From contig QZLH01000382.1 of assembly GCA_003833135.1 (NCBI GenBank), positions 1 through 64,000 of the forward strand: 64,000 bases of DNA. Direction: 5' to 3'. Numbering within the stretch: position 1 is the first letter of the stretch; every line of letters starts with the position of its first letter. Shown in pieces: positions 40,690-52,560 of this stretch. The DNA is from Oehlia diaphana. Taxonomy: Eukaryota > Glomeromycota > Glomeromycetes > Glomerales > Glomeraceae. Both the position numbers and the translations under genes were made by a program. The notes under the pieces were generated by a model that had not been told where the DNA came from, did no database searches, and worked only from the letters and a program-made list of their open reading frames with translations.

Positions 40690-41945
40690 CTATTGTAATC
40701 ATTTACAGATAAAGGATCTGTGAACTCTAACTCATCAATCAATAATTGTAATTCATGTCTAATATCTTCTTCACAGTCAGAATTATTTGAAGAACATTTA
40801 GAATCTTCCATGACATTTATTATTCAAAGAAACCGAAAAATTTTCGATTTCTCTTTCTCCAAACGACAATGAAATTTTAATTAAGATTTTTTTATTCACG
40901 AGGTGAAGTTTCTACCGAGATAACAGGGATTTTCGGATATACATATGTCGCTCATATGTTATAATAATATTCGACAATCTAAATGTCTTATAAGTTTTTG
41001 AAAATTTTAATATCCGCGGAAAAAAATCTTTCCGGGAATGTTATTATTGGGAAGGATTCCAATTTTAGCCAACTGTTAAAAATCGTTTTTTGTATATACT
41101 ATTTTCAAATTGGAGGTGGAATTGGATCACCTTCTTCATAAGGATCATAGCCTTAATTACATAGCAAGTTTAGATATTGTGCTTTTAAACTATAAATAAT
41201 ACCTTAATCTAATGGTTGTGGTAAAAAATAGATGCCGATTCTCTGAGCATTTTGGAATCCAATCTTTCTTAAAAGTACTCCTTTGTATCCAAGCTTTTGA
41301 ATCAAGCGGAAAGAGATTTTTTTCAATCCCTTTAACCAAAAGTATTACAACTTGTCAGAATGCTAACACGTTCTTTAGGACGTTTTTTACAAAGTAAAGG
41401 ATCATGTGCTATTGTTTTACATGATCCTAAACGCCAGAAAAGAGCAGTTTCATCACAATTCCAAATGTCTCTTAGCTCATAGTCAAAAAATTTCTTGTAA
41501 TTCAATTCTCGTTCGTGAAAATTCATCAATTTGAAAACCAGCCAGTAATCTAAATGTATGTAAATTATTTCTCTGTTTAAAGTTATATAACCATCATGCA
41601 GATGCTGAAAAGTTATTGATGTCATGTAAATTAGCACACTCTGTTGGATAATGGGTCCATTAATAGTTAAAATTTCATGAAATTTACTGATCAACCCAAA
41701 TGCTCGTTACTTCTGCTAGTTGTGGATAAATACTCGAAAATTATTTGCATTTGGTAAGGGTAATATCAATGGAAAAGCCAATGTTCTGATCTTTTTAAAA
41801 TATCAGAAACTATACTAGTAAAAATTCCATATTGTGCCGCTAATTGAGACACCAAAATTTTTTGATGTTTTTCACAAAGTTCTTTCTTTTGAGTTAATTT
41901 AGATTTATGTTTTTTCTCATGCTAAAGTAGTTTAAACGGAGAAAA
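40690..41945 (-). pseudogene. pogo/Tigger-like DDE transposase, eroded copy
   Basis: In minus-strand order: a CENP-B-type N-terminal helix-turn-helix (KLTQKKELCEKHQKILVSQL, then YGIFTSIVSDILKRSEHWL, 41910-41770); a central region; then the catalytic block RDIWNCDETALFWRL with KKRPKERVSILTSCN (41450-41340), where DET is the first catalytic Asp region. A block reads SKAWIQRSTFKKDW (about 41280). The acidic end reads MEDSKCSSNNSDCEEDIRHE and LQLLIDELEFTDPLSVNDY (40815-40720). Several shifts and stops separate the blocks. The second and third Asp segments are not clear. It is older than the copy at 54.5 kb. Confidence 0.68.
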
Positions 41946-42948
41946 AAAAAAAGTCTGCCTAATTAATAAATGATTGTCGATATCAAGATATAGATTTGGT
42001 TCCAGAAGAAAAATCCGAAATAGTGCCAAATCCGGTTTATCAAAGATCGATTTATCGAGATTGCCTGCAAAGGTTTCTTCTGGTAATGAAAAAGACGAAA
42101 TTTTTCTCAGTTGCTGTACTTAAATACTTCTAATAATTTCGACTAGTATAAATAATGTTTATTTATTATGATTATAAGACTCGAGTTAGAACGTTTGTAT
42201 GTAGAAATATATTATTATAAAAGTAGAAAAACTGTGGGAGATCTACTTATTTGAACTTTCTGTCTAAAATAATACAACTTTTTTGTACTGGAAGATAAAA
42301 AAAAAAAGCAAAATTATGAAAACATATTTAGTTAAAGGTATAGTAATCATTATATCTTTTTTATTGTCGCTTTCAATTAATGTACCATATCGAGCTCATT
42401 CTCTTAGTATTTTTGGTTAGAAAAACTTTTGAGTATCATTGAGTCTCGTTTAGCTGGATAACTATAAGTATTAATTATGCTCCGGTTGATCATTGTGCTC
42501 CACGATACGCTTTCTAAGAGTCAAGTTGTTTGGGATTGCAGCTTAAAATGGGAGGTAAATTTCTCCTAAGGCTAAGCACTTTTATCTTTTGATGAAGTCC
42601 TTCCTTCTTAAATATTTCTGGAAGAAAAAAATCACTTTTGTTTAATAATTCAACACGTTAGTGGCTATTTTCGTATACTTTTTATATTTTCTTGTAAATT
42701 TTTGCAATCTATGTATTAACATTAAGGTTCCTAACAATGATTTTTGAGTATTTACCAATCCAACCCTTAACGAAGAGTATTATCTTGTTTTCTAAAAAAC
42801 ATGAGAAAGAAAAAAAATTAAATTTCAAAAAATGATTCCAACATATAGAAGGCATTTATATATCGAGATACGAGAAGACAACGAACGTCTTATTGCGTGA
42901 AGACGAAAATTAAATCTTGTAATTATACCGTACAGTTTAATTATTTTA
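41946..42948. other. Intergenic, no gene seen
   Basis: AT-rich sequence with scattered short open runs and no recognisable family or repeat. Confidence 0.35.
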
Positions 42949-43182
42949 TCATTTCACCAAGCTGTTTTCATCAATATTAATAATCAAATGTCCAATTTTA
43001 TAAAAATTCACTACTGCAGATTGAAAACAAAATAAGTCTTTAACAATACTTTCGTCAAATTCAGCCGTAGACGGTTGAACTGGTTTTTGAAGCGTATAAG
43101 GTTCGGCTGTAACCTTTACTTTCTTTGGTTGTCGTCTCCCACCAGAAGATTGATTGGAAGAGTTCTTAGTGTTATCGATCAT
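42949..43182 (-). CDS. Unidentified small gene or first exon
   Basis: An ATG at 43182 opens DNTKNSSNQSSGGRRQPKKV, KVTAEPYTLQKPVQPSTAEF, DESIVKDLFCFQ, to a TGA at 42949. The first 50 residues (Gly/Arg/Lys-rich then Pro-rich) are protein-like with balanced codons. The C-terminal 25 residues are less so, which suggests that a splice donor follows DESIVK. No domain recognised. Confidence 0.38.
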   Translation of the reverse strand: MIDNTKNSSNQSSGGRRQPKKVKVTAEPYTLQKPVQPSTAEFDESIVKDLFCFQSAVVNFYKIGHLIINIDENSLVK

Positions 43183-43569
43183 AACAACAGGCTCAAAATT
43201 TCATACATATTTTGATAATAATAATGTAAGAGAAGTTGTGTTAGATCTTTTTTTCCTCAAGTTTTTTTTTAATGTACTTATATTATGTGTCCTAATATTA
43301 TGTTCTATGGAAACAGGATTTGAAGTTTAAGTTATGATCAAATTATATAGTTTTAATTATTATTGAAGATACCATACAGCGCATCATCATAGAAATTCTA
43401 TTATGGGCATGTTCTCTTAGTCTCTTACGCCACAACCTTTGATATCAACAATCACGACTCGTGCGTCAACTGTCAACTCAAATTTTGTACATTTTTCTTC
43501 TTCCTATTTTTTTTTAAAAAAAAATCATGTTTTTACCCACTGAATGTTCTAGCAACATACTCTATTTTC
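43183..43569. other. Intergenic region between divergent reading frames
   Basis: It separates a minus-strand and a plus-strand frame. No defined promoter motif stands out. Confidence 0.3.
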
Positions 43570-43820
43570 TTGATAAGAGAGAAAAACCAATTTTATTCCC
43601 AGGACAAGCATATGATCATTAATTCCCCCTGTAATAAGATTTTAGGAAATAGCTTTATTACTCCCATAAAAAGCTGTTCATTAATAAATACATTACTTTC
43701 ATGCCTTGAAGAGGATGATTGTTTTGTAGAACATGTCAGAACCTTGCTTGACTTTAACTGGTACAGTGTTTAAGAATATTCGAATAAGAAAGTGTTGCTT
43801 TTTTCTTCGAAATTGGAGGT
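43570..43820 (+). CDS. Unidentified plus-strand exon
   Basis: Open frame to a TAA at 43773: [40 protein letters not shown] and [15 protein letters not shown]. It is protein-like, but there is no known domain. In the same frame after the stop it continues [15 protein letters not shown] up to a GTAAAT donor-like site at 43820. The stop may be a pseudogene lesion. Confidence 0.33.
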
Positions 43821-44735
43821 AAATATGAAGTTATTGTGTTATTTGTTTTGAGCGTCAGAAGAATATATAAAACGCGTCAATTGTTCATATTGTGCATTTT
43901 TTATAGTAAGAATTTCTATTAAAATTTATTTATTTATTTTATTTATTTGTTTTTTATAGGTACTATTCTTGCTTTAAAAGAAGGATTATAAGATCGTTAT
44001 AAGGTTTATTAATAAAATTTTCTTGTTCTATCATCATCATCATTAAGTCAAATCATTATATTATATCTTTTTCTGACTATGAATTCTTCGTCCAACTTTA
44101 GTTATACAGAAACTTTTATTTTGTAATTATATAGCGCCAAAATCAATAAGAACGGAAAAAAAGATCGGAAGATAATGATAGATCAGAGAGAGATTATTAT
44201 AGAAGGACAGGACTAGGTATAAAAATTCTAAAGTTAAAATAAAAAGAAATCACAAACAAAACCTTTTCGGTAAGAATTAAATTTTACATGCTATATTTTT
44301 ACAGCATTCATTATTGAAGATAGGAATCGGATTTATCATCTTTTTTTTTTTTAGGTATTGTCGTTACAAGATTTTAAGGAAACTCAATGATTAGATTTAA
44401 AATTTTAAATCATTTATGAAAGGAGCAATTATTTAAGGCTGCACAACAGGCCTTTTCAATTTTATTACTTGGTTAAACCATGGATAAAAGGAAATAATGT
44501 TAAAGTTTAATATTCTTTAAAATTTAAGTAGATGGATTTGGGAATAAGGAAATACAGGACATTTGCACACCAAGTTGGATTAATTTTTAGATGGAACCAT
44601 ATTATACGGTTAGATCAAGTATTATTTCTCGTATGATAAGATCATTACTAAGCCTTTAAATGTTGTTTTATTTGTTATTAATGTTATACATTGGCTTTTT
44701 TAAAATTATACTTTATTAATTTTATTCGTTAGGAC
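43821..44735. other. Intergenic, no gene seen
   Basis: AT-rich; short runs of simple sequence only. Confidence 0.3.
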
Positions 44736-44850
44736 CATGACATTTATTACGTAATATTTTAGCGAGGGATTTGAAAGTCTTATAATAATATGTGTTACAG
44801 GGTATAGGCTTATAATGAATGGATATTACGTAATAAATGGCATAGCCATA
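44736..44850. mobile_element. Small MITE with TTTATTACGTAATA termini
   Basis: CATGACATTTATTACGTAAT at 44737 faces ATTACGTAATAAATGGCATA at 44824-44843 in inverted orientation. The same end sequence occurs at 63749-63776. The TTTATTACGTAATA core is itself near-palindromic, so the exact element boundaries are uncertain. Confidence 0.5.
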
Positions 44851-45589
44851 ACATGGCGTAACAGACAAATCTTTTAATTATTTTTACTATGTGGAAACAA
44901 AAAAAGAGATTAATAGAAAGATAGCTTAAATTTAGTGAATTAGTGTCAGATAAAATATATAAATGGAAGACATTGTTAGAGAATAAAAAGATGAAATAAA
45001 TCTAAATCACCTTTATTTATTTTTAAGAATCGCTTATTTTTTTTTGTGCTGTACCTAAATTTAAATTACTAGAAATAGTTTATAGTGATCATAATTCCGT
45101 TTGCCATTAATATAATTGGCCAGAGTTTTGTTCTATATGATTAAACAAAACGTGATATAGTACAGCGATTAGTACAGCGTATTTGTTAGTTTATTACTTA
45201 TGTATTTGATCGACTAACAAATAAACAAATAATCGCACCAATTTGTGGTGGCTAAATTAACAGTTGATGCATCAATGTACTACTATTTATGTTTATTGTT
45301 TTTGAACCCGTCTTTGATTACCTTGAACTTTTCTTTTATTCGCCAATATACGTCCTGCAGGCTGCAGCCTCAATGATTCATTTCTTTCAAGTTAATATCA
45401 GAATTTCTATCCCTACCTCCATATTTACAAATCACACGAGCTCATTTACTACAATATAATTGAATTTCTCTTAGACGCGGATAAGCAAACATAAGCATTA
45501 CATGAGCCATCCTTTTTCACAATGAAATATTATAAAATGGCTTATTATTTTGCTGATTTATATGTTATATAAACAGGTTTGGGGCTTAA
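44851..45589. other. Intergenic, no gene seen
   Basis: It contains an inverted motif TTTGTTAGTTTATT / AACAAATAAACAAA around 45185-45230 and nothing that supports a gene. Confidence 0.3.
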
Positions 45590-45830
45590 TTGAAAGATTC
45601 GAAATTAAAAAAAAAATAAAATTTCAATTTTCCATTTAAATCAAACGAATTCCTTTAATATTTCCGTAAAATTCGCCTTCACCAGTTTTTCATGAAAAAC
45701 ATGGTGAGAAAATATACAATTTTTGCTGATTATAACTAATTTTGTTTTTTGACTAACGTATTTTTTATCTTGAATACAGGTTGAAACCCAAAATATTAAT
45801 AACAAAAGTTAATAGAGGTAAAGTGATCAC
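45590..45830 (+). pseudogene. Fragment paralogous to the 39.3-40.0 kb gene
   Basis: TTATAACTAATTTTGTTTTT, then TGACTAACGTATTTTTT and a TACAGGTTGAAA-type acceptor (45736-45785) match 39599-39660. The upstream TTATATAAACAGGTTTGGGG (45572) matches 39424. Little coding sequence remains. Confidence 0.35.
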
Positions 45831-46019
45831 TATTCTTGTTTTTGAATTGAATAATCACTTTTCGAATTTCAAATTTCATATTGGATCATTTCAAGTTTTT
45901 ATTAATTAGAATTTAAAAATGTGTCAAAATATTATACAGCATGCTGTATGGGAAAACTTTAAAAGAAAGCATTACCAACTCATGCGGAACTATAACCTCG
46001 TGATTTATTATTACTACTC

Positions 46020-46205
46020 GTCCTGAGAGACGGAATGAGCGAAACTGACTCGTAGAACCACGTGATACACAATTTTCTGAAAGACGGAGCGTAGAACTGT
46101 CTTACAGAGAACCCGGCTCATAGTACCTTGTGATCATTATCATTACTGGTGTGAATCACAATTTTTTTTAAAGACGGAGTGTATAACTGTCTTACAGAAA
46201 CTCTT
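46020..46205 (+). repeat. Degenerate direct repeats of about 85 bp
   Basis: CACAATTTTCTGAAAGACGG then AGCGTAGAACTGTCTTACAGA (46070) recurs as CACAATTTTTTTTAAAGACGG then AGTGTATAACTGTCTTACAGA (46156). A weaker third unit with GAGACGGAATGAGCG precedes them. Confidence 0.55.
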
Positions 46206-46399
46206 GAATTCTTCCTTACGAAAGAATGGATTCAAGTATTGTTCATTTTTGGTCGAAAATCGAACAATTGATGGGCGGTTTTCAAACTTGAATGATAATT
46301 ACTTCTTTAATTATAACTAATGATGCTCATTAGTTATAATTTATTTATATTTATCATTTAAAATATTGTTAATGATCAAAATCAGTTATTATGATTATT

Positions 46400-46615
46400 A
46401 TGGTTATTAGTGTTTATATTCACTATATTGTATCTATTCTATTAAAACATTTGTATTCACTATATTGTATCTATTCTATTAAAACATTTGTTTGTATCTA
46501 TTCTATTAAATCATTTGTATTCACTATATTGTATCTATTCTATTAAAATATTTGTATTCACTATCTGCTATTGTATCTATTTTATTAAAATATTTGTGTC
46601 ACTATATTATAATAA
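46400..46615 (+). repeat. Minisatellite, about five units of 35-38 bp
   Basis: TATTCACTATATTGTATCTA followed by TTCTATTAAAACATTTG is repeated from 46424 to about 46615 with small deletions in unit 3. Confidence 0.75.
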
Positions 46616-47129
46616 AGAATTTTATTCATTTTATTTGTTATATATTACGTGAAAAAATGTGAGTTATTAGTGAACTTTAGTTGCAAAATAAATATTACAG
46701 TGAAATTCAGTATATAATCGATTATTATTATCCATCAATAAATTTGTTCTCGATATACCGAAGCAAAAAAAAATATTTTCAATTTTATTGGTTTAATATC
46801 ACGGGAATGTACATGTGACTACAAAATCTTCATAGTGCATAGAAAATATATTGTCCGGAGTGAAGTAAAAATACTTAATTATTTCATTTTAAAAAAAAGT
46901 AAAAATTGTTATTTGTAAATTGTAATAACTTTGGCGGTAATCTGATTATTTCATTAATTATTCATATAGTATCAATAAACAGCATTCAGTATTGACTATA
47001 ATAATGTATAAAAAAATTTTTATTTTAAAAAAAAAGTGAATTTATAGATTTTATTTTCCAATATCAATTTAAGGTAATAAATAATACAATAGTAATAATA
47101 AAGAAATAACAAGTTAAAAGTGTTGAAAA
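46616..47129. other. Intergenic, no gene seen
   Basis: AT-rich; no features beyond simple sequence. Confidence 0.3.
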
Positions 47130-47167
47130 TAGGTGTACAAGTAAAATTAGGCCTGTATGCCGTAAAT

Positions 47168-47236
47168 AGCTTCTCCGAAGTATATAAGTGTGGAAGTAAA
47201 TTCAGGCGCGTACGCCGTATATACCTCGGAGAAGCT
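47168..47236. repeat. Imperfect hairpin with GCCGTA-containing direct repeats
   Basis: GCTTCTCCGAAGTATATA at 47168-47185 pairs with TATATACCTCGGAGAAGC at 47219-47236 (one bulge). AGGCCTGTATGCCGTAAATA just upstream is repeated as AGGCGCGTACGCCGTATATA inside. The stretch is GC-richer than its surroundings, so an RNA structure or element end is possible. Confidence 0.5.
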
Positions 47237-47382
47237 TGCCTCTCCAATTTTTGTAGCATTGTTAAGGCAACTTAAAAAGAGAAATAAATAAAATAAGTCT
47301 AAATCAAGTTGTGGATCAGTTTAAATCAGTTTAAGTAAAACAATCAAATACCGAATCTATTTCTCCTTGATATTTGCACTTT

Positions 47383-47447
47383 CGGCATAAATAATATAAT
47401 AACAATTATTACATAAAGTAATAATTGTTATTATATTATTTATGCCG
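47383..47447. repeat. Perfect 30-bp inverted repeat with 5-nt loop
   Basis: The left arm 47383-47412 (starts CGGCATAAATAATATAATAA) is the exact reverse complement of 47418-47447; the loop is ATAAA. A perfect stem of this length in decaying AT-rich DNA is notable. It could be a minimal MITE, a hairpin small-RNA source or a cruciform site. No flanking target duplication is evident. Confidence 0.8.
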
Positions 47448-47964
47448 CTCATCAAACTGGCTATTGTATATCGAGGCAGCCAGATTGATGCCTCCTTCTT
47501 CTTGAGCATGACTTTTAGATTAAAAAAAATTAATAAAAGGAATGAGTTAAAGATAAACTTGAAATTTTGGAATTGACGATTATTCAGAATAAGATTAACG
47601 ATTACTGTACCTAGTTTACTTGTATAATTTGTTTGAAATGTATCTAAAAAAAAAGAGAAGAAATAAAAATACGTTAGTCAAAATTTAAATTTGTTATAAT
47701 CAGCATAACTATCTCGTCCTTTTTTCTTACTTGTGAAACAAGAAGAGTTGTTGAAAGATTAGAAGAGTATTAATTTATTGTTAATGTAAAGCGAAATATT
47801 TTTTTTTTTTTGCTAAAAATTCAAAATTATTAATTTGAGTGAGTAAGCCCTAACCTGTTTATATAGCATTATTTGTGAAAAAGGGGCCCATGGTAATGCT
47901 CATCCGCTTTAAGTGAAATCCAATTATATTGTAGTATATGAGCTCGTGTGAAATTTTTTATCTC
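47448..47964. other. Intergenic, no gene seen
   Basis: AT-rich with poly-A/T runs; no supported coding sequence. Confidence 0.3.
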
Positions 47965-48159
47965 TTAATTTGGTAAATATGGGGATGGAGATAGGAATAG
48001 AATTCCGATATTGAAACATAGAATATTACATTGACACTCTTTAAAAAAATCTCTAGCATATATTTGGAAACAATCACAACTAATCCAACCGTAAATAGCA
48101 CTGCGTTTACATAATAAGTTTTTGGCGTCATCATATGTTGATATGATTAGTGAATTCAA
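47965..48159 (-). CDS. Unidentified minus-strand exon
   Basis: Open frame MNSLIISTYDDAKNLLCKRS, YGWISCDCFQIYARDFFKEC, ILCFNIGILFLSPSPYLPN. The central part is Cys-rich and protein-like. Start and end are unsupported by splice sites. Family not recognised. Confidence 0.27.
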   Translation of the reverse strand: MNSLIISTYDDAKNLLCKRSAIYGWISCDCFQIYARDFFKECQCNILCFNIGILFLSPSPYLPN

Positions 48160-48361
48160 TCATATAATATGGAAATGATCGTTTAAAATATATCGTCTCA
48201 AATAGTCTTAATTAATTGGTAAAAATAGAAAACGGTTTACGATTTTTGTCAGATTCTTTAACATGAAAAATTAACGTTTTTCCCGGTTATCTGAAATTCC
48301 ATGTAATTAACACCTTTCGAACATGGAATATAACAAAACGAAAAAGAGTTTAATTAAAGTC

Positions 48362-48475
48362 ACAGCCTCACAGGATCTTGTTCTTTAGAACTAACTGCAT
48401 CTTGATCTTGGTTTAGTCCCTCAAAATCTTTATTATCAAGTTGTTTTATTAAACGATTTTGATTTAAGCGTAGAT
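48362..48475 (-). CDS. Unidentified minus-strand terminal exon
   Basis: The minus strand reads LRLNQNRLIKQLDNKDFEGL then NQDQDAVSSKEQDPVRL and a TGA. It is hydrophilic, with balanced composition. This is probably the end of a gene whose other exons I cannot place. Confidence 0.27.
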
Positions 48476-48839
48476 TATTATTTTATTCAAAAAAAATGGA
48501 AAACAGAGAAAAAGACACAACTGGGGAAAGGAAATTCTATACTAAAGGATACTATTAATGCCTGTTAGAGTGTCGATCTCACCTGACCTATCAGTTAAAT
48601 CATATGACTTGCCGAATTTTTAATAGGTTGGGAATGCTAACACGTCGAAACTCTTAAAATATTAGTGTTAGTTACGTCGTTTGTCGGCCAGCTTCTGAAA
48701 GAGTTCGACTTTCGTCATTCATATGATAGCCTTTTTAGACGTGAGATAATTAATTAACTTCCGTAAACTATGAATACCAAACGCTGACTGGTTGAGAAAA
48801 CATTAAAAAAAAGGGGGAACCGAAAAAATTCAGGTCGGA

Positions 48840-49800
48840 TTAGCGTTGACTATTTCTATATGGAACCATTAATTTTTCTTGTTATGGACTTATCAAATTT
48901 GCATCCGAAGATTATAATGCCGAAAGATTAGCAAGTAGGGTTTCTAATAGACCTTTGTGAAGGCCAGCTTTTTACATAAAAATTGAATTTGGTTCTTTGT
49001 TTTTAGAGAGCATTGTCTCTGTCGATGTTGGATTTATTAGACTGAAAGGGGTTTTACTTGTATAATTGAGCCGGTATATCCGATGAGTGATTAACAATCA
49101 ACTTGAAACTGATGGGAATCTGTCTGTTGACCGATTAATTAAAAAAGTTAGCACTTTTATTGCTGTTAAAACTTGGATAGAACAAAATTTTGATTTTAGT
49201 TTATCAAATGAGGTTTGAAAATGATTCATTTTTACAATTACATCCAATCAAGCGTGGGTAAACGGTGGGATCTTAAAGTAGTCATCCAATATCTAGCACA
49301 TCTAGCACAACCATAACCAAGAAATAGGACTTGGTAAAATCAGCGGAAAAGACTTTGTTAAACTTAATAACTAATATTTTGAAAAAAAAAATAATAATAA
49401 TAAAAAAATATGGAATCTGGTATAATATAACTGAAATCTCTATATCTTAAATTTTTATTTTCGCATATGGGTCTCAGCGGGTAGCCTTTAAGGTTGATGC
49501 TGAATATAATGGTAATTCTATAGTTCTGTTTGTGGTGTTATTTAGTAATAATATTTTTTTTTTGTTACAAATTGAATCTATTTAATAATAATTTATTTTT
49601 TTTTTTCATTGTAGATATTCATTAATAGAAGTTCGAGTTCTAAAGACCGTAGTGGTGATTCTATAACTCTGTTATTGATTTCCTGGGGGGCAAAACAAGA
49701 TGTCTTTCAGAAGTCTGTTGCAAAACGAGATGTCTCTGTAAAGTCTGTTGTGTGTTTATGTTACATTCGTCATTAAACTGAATATTATAATTTTATTTTA
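48840..49800 (+). pseudogene. Probable multi-exon plus-strand gene remnant (unidentified)
   Basis: Four protein-like blocks share the strand. YGLIKFASEDYNAERLASRV, a TGA (48956-48958), then AFYIKIEFGSLFLESIVSVD (48880-49070). VINNQLETDGNLSVDRLIKK and VSTFIAVKTWIEQNFDFSLS, ending at a GAG/GTTTGA junction (49090-49215). AYGSQRVAFKVDAEYNGNSI (49466-49530). After GTAG at 49613, INRSSSSKDRSGDSITLLLI and SWGAKQDVFQKSVAKRDVSV (49620-49740). The last block contains a small duplication (ACAAGATGTCTTTCAGAAGT / ACGAGATGTCTCTGTAAAGT). No family recognised. Confidence 0.35.
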
Positions 49801-52560
49801 AAATAATTACCCAACAAACAATATATAAGCATTTTTAGCATGTTTGAACTTTCATCAAAATCAAATTTCAAATTTTTATTCTCTAGAAATAAAAACTATA
49901 TACTTTAACTCTTTCGAAATAAACACATTTACCTTAGTATTCTCCACGTTTTTAAAAACTTTAAATCATTCAACTTATAAAAAAATATATCAACTTACAT
50001 AGTATCATCGCCATAATCCTTTCACACTTTTTTTTTATAATAAAAATTAATTGAAGAAAGGATCAGAAGATGGTGGTGACAGTTTAAGGTTGCTGTCCTA
50101 GTATGGGTTTCAGTTAATAACGTCTGAACGACACACTGCTCACATCTGGATTATCCCGTTGTTGTGCGAGATGGATCGATCGCTTTGTGGGGTTCGCTAA
50201 TATTTGGTTATTGTAACTCTACTCTACGTATCACTTCGTTCCTAAGTCTAATATTAGAAAATGATGATGATGTGGATCGAATGGTGACGAAAGAAAACAT
50301 AGTATGTAAAGGACTTTAAACTTGCAAATCTATTTTAGCAGTTGATTTTTAGAAAAGTAGCCTCGAAATTTTTTTGTAAGAATTTTTGACAAGAATTAAT
50401 TAATTTATTTATTTATTTTTTTAAAAATATTAGACAATTTTAGAAATCAGATTCCTTCGGTTTTTGCGCGAAAAAGTAAGGAATTCTAGCCTTGAATAGA
50501 TTGCTCTTTTCTTGATGATTTCGAATTACATTTTAAACTTGGAATGTTTCTTCATGTAGGATATCTATCAATATATTTGTATATTTTAAGCGCGTTATAT
50601 AGGATATTGTACACATTACAAGTACAAAAAAAAATTATTGAAGTATAAATTTTTTTAAAAAAAAAAGAATATTAAAACTTACCACGAGTTCGTCAGCACT
50701 AAAGCTTCGGATTTCTTTTTACAATAAAAAAAAATCAAAATGAGGTGAGAGATAAGCGAATAATAATTTATTCTAATTATATAATATGGATCCAACGCCA
50801 CAGTTATATGAATTAATTATTTTTTTATTTATCATATAATTTTTTTATTCTATATTATTAATAGTCTAATTAAGGTGTTTCCATTAATAAAATATTATAA
50901 TCCATATTGCAATATTTAATGTTGTATCATAAACTTCACATATTTTTCTTAGTTTTTCAATTTTTTTTTATTTTGCAATATTTGTGGTATAAAAAAAAAA
51001 TATTAACTAAACTTTTTCTGACATTTTCAGGGGTGCTGAACAATTTTAGATTAGAGTGACTTCTTTAATTTAAAAAACACATACTATGGTGTTGAGCACC
51101 AGTGGTGTGATTTATAAAGCTCCTTGCTTAATGAAACTTGAGTGGATATTGAAATTATTAAACGTAAAGATTGGGAAATCAGAATAATATAGTATGTGCA
51201 TAGATAGGGACAAAAAATCTTTTTTTAAAATTAGATCGATATCCATATTTATTATTTTTTATATCTAATTATATTATTATCTAATTAAATGTACTTGATT
51301 AATACTTTCATCAATGAGATGGTAAATTAACATGGAATAATCTCTTAATGGGTGAAATTCTTTATTTTTGATATTTTAACAATAATATTGATCACATTTG
51401 CATAACTGATCTAACCTGTTCCCTTGAATATACTAATAAAATTCGCGTTTATTAATTATGATTAAAAGAAAAAAAAAATTTTTTTTTATTGTTATTCTGG
51501 AGAAGAAATAGTATCTACGCAATCACTAATATTGAAACTATCAGTGTCTTCCATAATTTACCTAATGATTTATTATAACCTTTATCCTGAGGAATGTTTG
51601 GTTGCAGTTGGACGGATACCACTTATCTTAAACCACCATACCATACATAATGGCTTCCCTAATCTTGTCCCCCGAATATCATCACATTTGACTTAAAAAT
51701 CATTTCTTCTTATGATGTCTGGTCATTTTAGAACAAAAAATTCCAAACCCCTTGCAATAAAAATTTATCGACTTCTGAGCAAAAAAAAAATAAATTTAAG
51801 GTATTAATGTTTAATATGAAAAAAAAAATAATAAATTAATTAAACCCCAAATTAAAGACTTACCCTTGGAATCTTCATAGAAAGTCCGGTAATGATAGGA
51901 AAGGTGTATCCACGAGGAATCCTAAATGATGCAATGAAACTTTTAGATTATAGTTGCTGATAATTAAAATTAACATATCCGTAAGCGAAAAAAGACAATT
52001 TATCCGTATGCCAAGATACGCACTGCCACGTAGAATTTTATAAATTGTAAAACACGTACTTTCACGTGATCAAATATTCAAAAATTTTAAATTTTTTAAT
52101 TAAAGATTTTTATTTAAAATAAAAAATAATAGAATAAATCAATATTAAGTTTCTAATTTACTTAATTTGTTGCGACTTGTCCCGCATACACCTATAGATC
52201 CCTCTCATACATAAAAACGATATTGTATTGGGTTATAAAATTTTTCACTCCATTTCATACTTGTAAGATCAACTAATCAACTATAACGCTTCATGGATAT
52301 TGGACATGCTCAGAGCCCGCATTGTGAGTGAATTTCCATTGACATTTCTCCCAGGTCGTAGTTCAGGTATAGAATCGTTCGCGAGATATCTCTTTTCATC
52401 AACATTGTCCTTTGCAGTATAACAAGAATTTGTGGATTCTGTAGACAAGAAGAGAGATATATATAAAAATAAATAAATAAAAGTATATATGTGTGTGTAA
52501 GCACATTTATAGTTTAAATAATTAGGAATAAGATTATATTATATTTACCAGTATAAATTT
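49801..52560. other. Gene-poor AT-rich region
   Basis: No gene I can support. A GC-richer patch at 50060-50300 has open runs on both strands (plus LLTSGLSRCCARWIDRFVGF) but no recognisable domain. A CACGTGA lies at 52062. The rest is simple AT-rich DNA. Confidence 0.3.
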
